Part shown: positions 20,179-28,587 of the stretch, piece by piece
Layout of the letters: every line of letters starts with the position of its first letter
Numbering within the stretch: the first letter of the stretch is position 1
DNA from: Rhodocollybia butyracea
Taxonomy: Eukaryota; Basidiomycota; Agaricomycetes; Agaricales; Omphalotaceae
Assembly: GCA_015501585.1 (NCBI GenBank)
Contig: JADNRY010000740.1
Span: forward strand, 1 to 28,587
Length of the DNA stretch: 28,587 nucleotides
Direction: 5' to 3'
Notes under the pieces: generated by a model
The model's input: the letters and a program-made list of their open reading frames with translations, nothing else
Databases searched by the model: none
What the model was told of the DNA's origin: nothing
Position numbers and translations under genes: made by a program

Positions 20179-23100
20179 TTACCCATCTCCGACAGGAGGA
20201 GCTTGCAAGTTACCTACATTTATGCGTCAGTCAACGAACATGATTTCCAGCGCTTGGCGACTCACTGGAGTGTCCTGAAAACATTCCAGACGCAATACTA
20301 GAGCTTGTATTACTATATAAATCGACCTCCGGACTGGCATTGTTTTCGAACCAGTTCAACACATGGTCATTACTCAGAGGTACAGGCAGCCGCCCAAGAT
20401 CCTCTGTATGAAGGGGCAGTCCAAACAAACTATTGTAATCGAGCATAACTTGATCATGGGCCGTTGAACTCATTGGCGGGTCAAGAAACTCAGCTTGAGC
20501 TGCAGTCTGTGCAGGAGGGTATGATGAAGAGGAAGATTGCTGTGGTAACAAGAAAGAAGGTAGTGCACTGTTGCTTTGAGAAGCGGGATAGTGCATCTCT
20601 GTACGAACTGGGAACAAAAACCCATTAGATTCGTCAGATTCACTTGCATGCACAGCAGTCGGTGTCATCGTGTGACGATTCTCGCCCTGGTCCTCCCTTT
20701 CGCGTTTTTTGGTCCTTGATCCCAAATTAGAACCAAACTGAACCTCCACTGGCTGAGCAGCTACTATCTCGATCAGAATATCACTGTTGAAGGAACGATT
20801 AATTGGGAGACATTGTTCGCGTAAAATCAAAATCAAAAAGGAACATACCGCATTCTTCCTGCAATCTGATACCTCTTTTCGTATATGCCCAAGATCCTCA
20901 GACACCGATACACATCTTCCATCTCTCTCCTCGGATCCATCACCATCCCAAGGCGCTTCCCAGCCCACAGGTTCAAAAGAATCATGATCGCAGAGTCGAA
21001 TATAACCTGGGAAGAGTGACCCATGGGGCTTGGATAATTGTGGGCGTCAGAACTAAAGAGGCTAGATGCCGAGGGGGGCAAGGGATTAGAAACGAGATCT
21101 TTTCTTCTCGAATGGAGATCCAAGACATGTAAAGCCGAGCGCGCTGCGTTGGCGCATACGGCGAGAGAAGAATATGACATTCCTGAATAACGTCGCGGTC
21201 GTTCTGAGGCCTGCTTTGACCCTGGCTGAATAAAGAGCCTGTGAGGACAAGGTCAGTAAGCAGTTGCGAAAGAAAAACATCTTTCTTTACCTGTGAACGA
21301 TCATCTGTATAAAGTAGTATGTGCAGTACAAGGAAGCTGATACTTCAAACAGTAAAGGATCTTCCCTGTTAGGGTCCCATCTTACTTGAAGTCTGTCAAT
21401 CGGGGTTTGAAGGAAAGTGATCTCTACGTACGACGATCAGGAACATTATCCACCCATTCGTTCAGAGCAGAATCCAACTCTTTAACGACTCTTTCATCCC
21501 ACGATGCTGAAAGGCTAGCTGAATCTCCCACCTCCGGTGTTTCTTAACGGAATACTAAAAATAACAACTATTGGTCAAAAGACTGACGGAAAGAAAGCAA
21601 AACTCACCAGATTTTTTTAGCGCGAACGAGAGAATATCCAACAGCTTAAGTTCCGCAATCCAAAATCCTACCCACGATGGCCTTCCAGGAGGTTGTTTGA
21701 ATGCTTGTTCGGGATCAGGATGCTCCCAATACTCGTCGTCGCATTCACTAGGCAAAGTCGAGATCGTAGCTAAACAATCCGATAAAACAATGTCAGCACG
21801 TCGGAGGGGAGGATTCAGAATACTCACTCGGCCCGATCTGTAGCCCTCGGCCTTCCCAAAAAAGCACTCGCAAACACGTCAAGCATAGCAACGACCAAAA
21901 TGCTCTCTTCCATAGCTCTTTCTTGACACTGGGCTTTGTGCCGAGGAAATGGCGTCGGTGAGCACCAACGACCTGAGCGTGTCGGATGCCGACGGAAATG
22001 AGGGGCCAGCATTGGCTTGGTGAGGACGTTGTTGAGAGGAACATGACGACGTTCTGTGAATCGAGAGGTGTAAGTCTTATGGTCGAGATTGAAACAGCCA
22101 GAATAAAGATTTACACAGATTATCTGAACTACATATAACGCGTTTTGTGGTGTTAGTTCTTGTAATGGAGTGATTTGATTGATATATTTCCATCCTATGG
22201 AGTCGAATCGGTTCAAAAGACGATGTATATTGTGAGGATGTATACTTGCCGATACTGTGGCTTCGCTCCTGTGCAGTGAGATTCGCACCTTCCTCGAGTG
22301 TCCTCTCGTCAGACGAAAACCTTGCTCCTAAGGCGCAGACCGACAAAACAAGTTCACCGAAAGCTCGTTCCCGTTCGTGCAGTCCGGTGTCTATACCGCG
22401 CTGAAATGTCGGCTGATGAAGGACAGGCATTAAACCGGAGCGTTTCTGGAAGTGTATCTCAACGAGAGATGCGAGGAGGTCGGGTGGGGGAAATATCAGC
22501 TTCGATGTGGGTTCCAGTTGGGTTGGTAGGTGCTGCCACTGGAGAAATGTGGGTTTACTAGGAGTAAGGAGAGAGTAGGAATACATACCGGGTAGATATT
22601 CCAGAATTCAGCTCTCTTCATCCCGCGTATATGCATATTTGGAGTGTCAAACCCACCAGTCCCTTCTCCATTCATAATGTCTCTCTCGATCTCGAACCTG
22701 AAAGGTGGTGTCTTCGGGCGGCTTGTAGACATACCAGCGTCGTCGTCATATTCTTCCTTGATTTTCAAGGCGGTTTTCATCAAGGCTACCTGACTAGAAT
22801 TTCCATAAAAGCTAACGCTTGCACCGATCTGGAGATTCCTGACGATGTCTGTAATGTCTGCTTCGTTGGAATTAGGCTCGTACAGTTTGTTTTGGGAAGG
22901 GACAGCGGAGATCCGGGACGAGAGGGATAGAGGGTTAAACTTGGGTTGTGGTTGGAATTGGGAGAAGAGTTTCCACTGGGTAACCTATTCGAAAAATGGG
23001 AGTAAGAGGGAGATCTGGATACTGAGCTAGTGTTCTGGCTAGTATTTAGCAAAGCCTTTTCCAGCGACCTCGCATATCTTGCGATTTCTTTGAGCGTGCG

Positions 23101-23720
23101 ATTGAGGAGGGTCTTATCGGCTATCGGTGCTTGGTATGACGGTAAGTCTAAGATGGTGGATATCTGGGATTTTGCAAACGCTGAACTTGTCGTCCAGTCT
23201 TAGATCGGGTGCGGTCTCCGTCGATGTGACAGCGGTGCTAGTCATATTAATGAAGGTAGTTTTGTTTATCTAAACAAGAGATTGAATCTCTTTGGACCAG
23301 TTCGAAGAAGACTGCTATACCTTCTTGGTACTATGGGTGCATTCAGAGTTCTATATAGCATGGGTCAAAACTTATGTGCTACGATATAGTTCATCGAAAA
23401 CCTTACGAAGGCTTTGCAGTTTGTACAAATGTTGTCTGGCATCTTTGAGCTATCACCTGGATGTCAATGAGCTATGGAACTTGAAACCCGAACAAACTTA
23501 TCCACATCGAACTGGGTGAAACAAGGCAGCGTTAGATCAACTTGAGCAACATGGATTGTTCTCACTCTTTCGCTACAGGAAACACAGATCAATTGAAGCA
23601 GGATATGGAAGAATAATGTACGAACCTGTTGCACATATCACAAGCACCGTGCAAACGTCTCTTCTTGAACCCTCCGGGAGGTTCATCGTATAGCTTTGGT
23701 TCAAGTGAAGTGCCTTCCAT
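20179..23720 (-). CDS. Zn(II)2Cys6 fungal transcription factor, tandem copy 1 (frameshifted as written)
   Basis: It is a fungal-specific regulator with an N-terminal binuclear zinc cluster and the middle homology region (PF04082 type). It starts MEGTSLEPKLYDEPPGGFKK at 23720, then RRLHGACDMC and, after three introns, RCDSSKMPDNICTNCKAF and NSECTH, giving six cysteines. Later parts include PPPDLLASLVEIHFQKRSGL, VVGAHRRHF, KKELWKRAFWSLLC, ECDDEYWEHPDPEQAF and, near the C-terminus, LGRLPVPLSNDHVLNWFENN. The last exon reads SNLQAPPVGDG to the stop at 20179-20181. Compared with copy 2, frame is lost by one base missing near 23628-23630 inside the zinc cluster, one extra near 23182, one missing near 22905-22908 and one missing near 21545. 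These may be sequencing errors or true decay. The target genes are not known. Confidence 0.85.
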
Positions 23721-24017
23721 TGATGATTTTCGCTTTAGTTGTGTTAGTATTTATACAATCCGGGTAGCGAGGAGAAGCGAATAGTTCCATCAGTTGTTAG
23801 CGTAAATCCTGATCCATGTCGATGGGCGTTAGATGACGCGCTTCCTAAGCGTCTCCTGACGGCGACTTTCTTCTTACCACTCGACTTTTATCAGCTTTTA
23901 TCCGAGTCGCAAAATGTCTTACGCGTTCAGTACCGGTATCAAGACTAGGGTATATACTCAACCTTGTGGATTTGCAATAGTCCTAGCCCCGTCCATAGCG
24001 GTTTCCCAGGTGCATCG
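23721..24017. promoter_or_regulatory. Upstream region of transcription factor copy 1
   Basis: These bases precede the start codon (at 23720 on the minus strand) and are duplicated at 28291-28587. Copy 2 has an extra GCCAAATAAC-like stretch near 28560-28569 and a few small indels. The promoter was therefore duplicated with the gene. Confidence 0.6.
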
Positions 24018-24467
24018 GTAGACCTCAGACTAACGACCTCAACGGAATTTGCAAACACCACATCTTATCACTGTTTCTCATTTTACTTCCAAAGACGTAT
24101 TAGAAAAACGCCTCAATGTGAACGAATTGAATGAAAGGAATATTTCGAGAAGAAAAAAAGGACTATAGCTAGCACAAGAAGTTTTTATTTAAGCACCGGA
24201 AGGCTGTTGACGTCTTTGAGAAAACTGTACGAGGCGGTGAGCAATAACGAGGAAATGTTCAGTGAAAGAGAAACAACAGACCAACTTGGTCAAAAGGGTG
24301 TGGTTGCGCAGTTCCTCCTTACCGAGCTCACAAACTCATCAGAAGGCTGCAAATGGCGCTGCATCGCAGTAGATTAAGGTACTTGTTCGGAGAAAAGATT
24401 TTTGCATCCAGACACGGTCACAGTGACTTCTTTCACGCGACAGTATATACCAACTTCCCGCGATTTA
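24018..24467. other. Single-copy spacer between the two tandem blocks
   Basis: About 450 bp not found in copy 1. On the minus strand a short open stretch with a GTAAGG donor and CGTACAG acceptor could end SFSQRRQQPSGA at a stop near 24190, followed by AATAAA. This might be the tail of a lost gene, but no family is recognisable. A plus-strand frame at 24353-24691 runs from the spacer into copy 2 and is not supported. Confidence 0.45.
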
Positions 24468-24729
24468 CCTCGCTAATGGATATTAAGGCTATTGCAACAA
24501 TAATTTGTGTCCACGCTGTGCACAAAATTCTTATTTCTACTAGCTTTGTATTTCCATGTAATGTCGGGGGAGGTCTAAATCTATTTATTCCAATGACTAA
24601 TGGACAACTTCACAGTCACGGAGTATGCTTTACCGAAGAAAGGAACTCGTCGACACTAGCCATATATGTTGCCCACTCGGACCATCTGTGAAACGGGTAA
24701 GTAAGCGACGAAGCGTAACAGGAAGCGCC

Positions 24730-27700
24730 TTACCCATCTCCAACAGGAGGAGCTTGCAGTAGACCTGTTCGCATTTTTCGCATCAGTAAACGGAGATGAT
24801 TTTCCCCGCTTGTTGACTCACTGGAGTGCCCTGAAGATGTTGCAGATGTAATACCTGAGCTTGATCCACCTGAGGTCCAATATGGATCGACCTCCGGACT
24901 GGGATTATTTTCGAACCAGTTCAAGACATGGTCATTGCTCAGAGGTACTGGCAGCCGCCCAAGATCCTCCGTACGAAGGGGTAGTCCAAACAAATATTGT
25001 ATCGAGCATTACTTGATCATTGGCTGTTGAACCCATTGGTGGGTCAAAGAACTCAGCTTCAGCTGCAGTCTGCGCTAAGGGTACATGAAGATGGTGGAAT
25101 GGAAGGTGATAAGAAAGAAGGGAGTGCACTGTTGCTTTGAGAAGCGGGATAGCGCATCTCTGTATCCTCTCTATCGCGAACTGGGAACAAAAACGCGTTG
25201 GCTTCGTCAGATTCACTTGCATGTGCAGTAACCGATGTCGTCGTATGACGATTCTCGCCCTGGTCCTCCCTTTCGCGTTTTTTGGATCCTGAGCCCAAAT
25301 TAAAACCGAACTGACCTCCATTGGCTGAGCCGCTATTATCTCGGTCAAAATATCACTGTTGGAGCAAACCATTGAGAAAATAGGATCAAAATTAGAAAGA
25401 AACATACCGCATTCTTCCCGCACTCTGATACCTCTTTTCGTAGATCCCCAAGATCCTCAAACACCGATAAACATCTTCATCTCCCTCCTCGGATCCATCG
25501 TCATCCCGAGGCGTTTGCCAGCCCACAGGTTCAAAAGGATCATGATCGCAGAGTCGAATATGACCTGAGGAGAGTGACCCATGGGGCTTGGATAATTGTG
25601 GGCGTCGGAGCTAAAAAGACTAGATGAGGGGGCAAGGGATTAGAAACGAGATCTTTTCTTCTCGAATGTAGATCTAAGACATGCAAAGCCGAGCGTGCTG
25701 CATTGGCGCATACGGCGAGAGAAGAATATGACATTCCTGAATAACGTCGTGGTCGTTCTGAGGCCTGCTTTGACTCTGGGTGAATAAAGAGCCTGCGAGG
25801 TAAGTTAGTGAGCAGCTACGAAGAAAAGTGTCCTTTTTGCATCACCTGTGAACGATCATTTGGATAAAGTAGTATGTGCAGTACAAGGAGGCTGATGCTT
25901 CGAACAGCAAGGGGTCTTCCCTATTAGGATCCCACCTTACTTGAAGTCCGTCAATCGGGGTTTGAAGGAAAGTGATCTCTACGTACGATGATCAGGAACA
26001 TTATCCACCCATTCGTTCAGAGCAGAATCCAACTCTTTAACAACTCTTTCATCCCACGATGCTGAAAGGCTAGCTGAATCTCCCACCTCCGGTGGCTTCT
26101 TAACGGAATACTAAAAGAGCGAGATATGATTAAAAGACTGATGGAAGGAAAGCAAAACTCACCAGGTTCTTTAGTGCGAACGAGAGAACATCCAATAGCT
26201 TGAGTTCCTCGATCCAAAATCTTACCCACGATGGCCTTCCGGAGGTTGTTTGAATGCCTGCTCGGGATCAGGATGCTCCCAATACTCGTCGTCGCACTCA
26301 CTGGGCAAGTCAAGATCGTAGCTAAACGACCCGATGAGACAGTGTCAGTACGTCATATAAGAGGATTCAGTGCGCAACTACTCACTCGGCCCGATCTGTA
26401 GCCCTTGGTCTTCCCAAAAACGCACTCGCAAACACGTCGAGGCACAGCAACGACCAGAATGCTCTCTTCCATAGCTCCTTCTTGACGCTGGGCTTTGTGC
26501 CGAGGAAATGGCGTCGGTGGGCACCGACGACCTGAACGTGCCGGATGCCAATGGAAATGAGGGGCCAGCATTGGCTTGGTGAGGACGTTGTTGAGAGAAA
26601 CATGACAACGTTCTGTGAATTAAGAAATTAAGCAAGTCTTATGGTCGAACCAGAATAAAGATTTACACAGATTATCTGAACCACATATAACGCGTTTTGT
26701 GGCGTTAGTTCTTGCAACGGATTGATTTGATTGAGATATTTCCATCCTATGGAGCCGAATCAGTTCGAAAGAGTGTGTACATGTATTGTGAGGATGGATA
26801 CTTGCCGATACTGTGGCTTCGCTCCTGTGCAGTGAGATTCGCACCTTCCTCGGATACCCTCTCATCAGACGAAAACCTTGCTCCTGAGGCGCAGACGACA
26901 AAACAAGTTCACCGAAAGCTCGATCCCGTTCAGTCAGTCCGGCGTCTAGACCGCGCTGGAATGTTGGCTGATGAAGGATAGGCATTAAACCGGAGCGTTT
27001 CTGGAAGTGTGTCTCAACGAGAGATGCCAGGAGGTCGGGTGGGGGAAATATCAACCTCGATGTGGGTTCCAGTTGGGGTGGTAGGTGCTGCCACTGGGGA
27101 AAATTGGGTTTAGTAGGAGTAGAGAGGGAATAGAAAATACATACTGGGTAGATTTTCCAGAATTCAGCTCTCTTCTTTCCGCGTATATGCATATTTGGAG
27201 TGTCAAACCCATGAGTCCCTTCTCCGTTCATGATGCTCTCTCGAGCTCGAAACTCATAGGTGGCGTCTTCGTGCGGCTGGTAAACACACCAGCGTCGTCG
27301 TCGTATTCTTCTTTGATTTTCAAGGCGGTTTTCATCAAGGCCACTTGACTAGAATTTCCGTAAAAGCTGTCAGTGCTTGCACCGATCTCGATATTCTTGA
27401 CGAGGTCTGCAATGTCAGCTTCGTTGGGATTGGGTTCGCACAGTTGGATTTGGGAAGAGGGCGCCGGAGATCCGGCATGAGTGGGATAGAGGGTTAAGCT
27501 TGGGTTGTGGTTGGAATTGGGCAAAGAGTTTTCGCTGGGTAGTCTATTGGGCGGTGATGAACGGGAATGGGAGGGAAAAGAAGATCTGGATAGAGAGCTG
27601 GTGCTCTGACCAACATTTAGCAAAGCCTTTTCCAACGACCTCGCATATGCTGCGATTTCCCTAAGCGTGCGATTGAGGAGGGTCTTATCGGCTACCGGTG

Positions 27701-28290
27701 CTTGGTATGACGGTAAGTCTAAGATGGCGGATATCTGGGATTTTGCAAACGTGAATTTGTCGTCCAGTCCTAGATCGGGTGCGGTCTCCGTCGATGTGAC
27801 AGCGGTGCTAGTCATATTGATGAAGGTAGTTTTGTTTATCTAAACAAGGGATTGAATCTCTTTGGACCGGTTCGAGGAAAATCGCTGTACCTTCTTGGTA
27901 CTATGAGTGCATTCAGAGTTCTATATAGCATGGGTCAAGAATTATGCGCTACGATAAAATTCATCGACGACCTTACGAAGGCTTTGCAGTTTGTACAAAT
28001 GTTGTCTGGCATCTTTGAGCTATCACCTGGATGTCAATGAGCTATGGAACTTGAAACCCGAACAAACATATCCACATCGAACTGGGTGAAACAAGGCAGC
28101 GTTAGATCAACTTGAGCAACACGGATTGTTCTCACTCTTTCGCTACAAGAAACACAGATTAATTGAAGCAGGATATGGAGAATAATGTACGAACCTGCTT
28201 GCACATATCACAAGCACCGTGCAAACGTCTCTTCTTGAACCCTCCGGGAGGTTCATCGTATAGCTTTGGTTCAAGTGAAGTGCTTTCCAT
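24730..28290 (-). CDS. Zn(II)2Cys6 fungal transcription factor, tandem copy 2 (frameshifted as written)
   Basis: This copy has an intact zinc cluster: CDMCKQ, R-K-I-R-C, DSSKMPDNICTNCKAF and NSECTH. It is assembled from exons 28290-28195, 28142-28136 (7 nt), 28081-28076 (6 nt), 28026-27977 and 27920-27891, all in phase. Exon 6 (27839-27145) carries NRTLREIAAYARSLEKAL and a Ser/Pro-rich stretch. Exon 7 (27093-26812) has the start of the middle homology region. VVMFLSTTSSPSQCWPLISI, VVGAHRRHF and WKRAFWSLLCLDVFASAFLG follow, then YSVKKPPEVGDSASLSASWD and WVDNVPDH. The C-terminus reads LLQAPPVGDG and stops at 24730-24732. As written, frame is lost near 27235 (one base short), 26897 (GG read as G), 25312 (TT read as T), about 25080, and 24994-25004 (two short). 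Both errors and decay are possible. It probably acts in the nucleus; the targets are unknown. Confidence 0.85.
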
Positions 28291-28587
28291 TGATGATTTT
28301 CGCTTTACTTGTGCTAGTATTTATACAATCCGGGTAGCGAGGAGAAGATAAGAATAGTTCCATGTAAATCCTGATCCATCATGTCGATGAGCGCTAGATG
28401 ACGCGCGTTTCCTGACGGCAGACTTTCTTCTTACAATCATGATATCCCTCGACTTTTATCCGAGTCGCAAAATGGTCTTACGCGTCCAGTACTGGTATCA
28501 AGACTAGGGTATATACTCAACCTTGTGGAGTTGCAATAACCCTAGCCCCGTCTGTAGCGGCCAAATAACGGTTTCCCAGGTGCATCG
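28291..28587. promoter_or_regulatory. Upstream region of transcription factor copy 2
   Basis: This is the duplicated counterpart of 23721-24017, reaching the window end. No gene is seen in it. A start further upstream for the factor is not supported, because the start codons of both copies precede the same conserved LEPKLYDEPPGGFKK block. Confidence 0.6.

Larger units (their letters stand above)
19916..24017. repeat. Tandem duplication, copy 1
   Basis: From CCTCGCTAATGG at 19916 this block aligns without large gaps to 24468 onward, at an offset of about 4552-4570 bp. By eye the two are about 85-90% identical over their whole length, including introns and flanks. The alignable part of copy 1 reaches at least 24017, where the window end cuts copy 2. 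Each block carries one complete transcription factor gene with about 300 bp upstream and about 260 bp downstream. Confidence 0.95.
24468..28587. repeat. Tandem duplication, copy 2 (cut by the window end)
   Basis: This is the partner of 19916-24017 in direct orientation. Its left limit lies within GATTTACCTCGCTAATGG (near 24463-24468) and its right end reaches the last base of the window (GTGCATCG, matching 24010-24017). The true right limit lies outside. Confidence 0.95.

Noticed and set aside
24353..24691. 112-codon plus-strand frame across the spacer and copy 2
   Set aside because: The matching part of copy 1 (19955-20149) is in the transcription factor 3' flank, and the frame is not conserved between copies.
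1..28587. CRISPR array, rRNA or phage-like genes
   Set aside because: Nothing of the kind is visible, and the genome is eukaryotic.

Overview
The window is nuclear DNA of a filamentous fungus, most likely an Agaricomycete (Basidiomycota). The genes are dense and broken by many short (about 45-60 bp) GT-AG introns, with some very small exons and two GC-AG introns. The proteins have a fungal character, for example Dug3, an Erv29-type cargo receptor and Zn(II)2Cys6 regulators. I built the gene models by hand, joining exons by splice sites and reading frame; family names rest on recognised motifs, not on a database search.

Layout, left to right. Positions 23-934 are bounded by 22-bp inverted repeats and flanked by an exact 8-bp direct repeat, which looks like a non-autonomous DNA transposon sitting just upstream of the ribosomal protein eL42 gene (1059-1700, +). 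NAA15, the auxiliary subunit of N-terminal acetyltransferase A (2281-5562, -), is divergent from DUG3, a class II glutamine amidotransferase-like protein of glutathione breakdown (5881-7419, +). A poorly resolved Ser/Gly/Thr-rich surface protein (8286-8930, +) and about 1.1 kb of gene-poor DNA follow. Next come a zinc-dependent polyol dehydrogenase resembling D-arabinitol dehydrogenase (10014-11362, -) and mitochondrial isoleucyl-tRNA synthetase (12007-15850, -). The synthetase is head-to-head, only 64 bp apart, with dephospho-CoA kinase (15915-16718, +). Then come a secreted GH16-like glucanase-fold protein (17123-18342, +) and an Erv29/SURF4 ER cargo receptor (18631-19820, +).

The last 8.7 kb is a tandem duplication of about 4.1 kb (19916-24017 and 24468 to the window end). 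Each copy carries one Zn(II)2Cys6 fungal transcription factor gene (20179-23720 and 24730-28290, both -), with the upstream region included.

Most genes are unrelated housekeeping genes and there is no obvious metabolic cluster. Single-base indels break several reading frames: five or six in eL42, two in NAA15, one in ISM1, two in the surface protein, and several different ones in each transcription factor copy. Most are in homopolymers while the surrounding codons are conserved, which suggests uncorrected sequencing errors. Six genes or long gene stretches elsewhere read cleanly, so the errors are patchy. Real decay of some copies cannot be excluded from the sequence alone.
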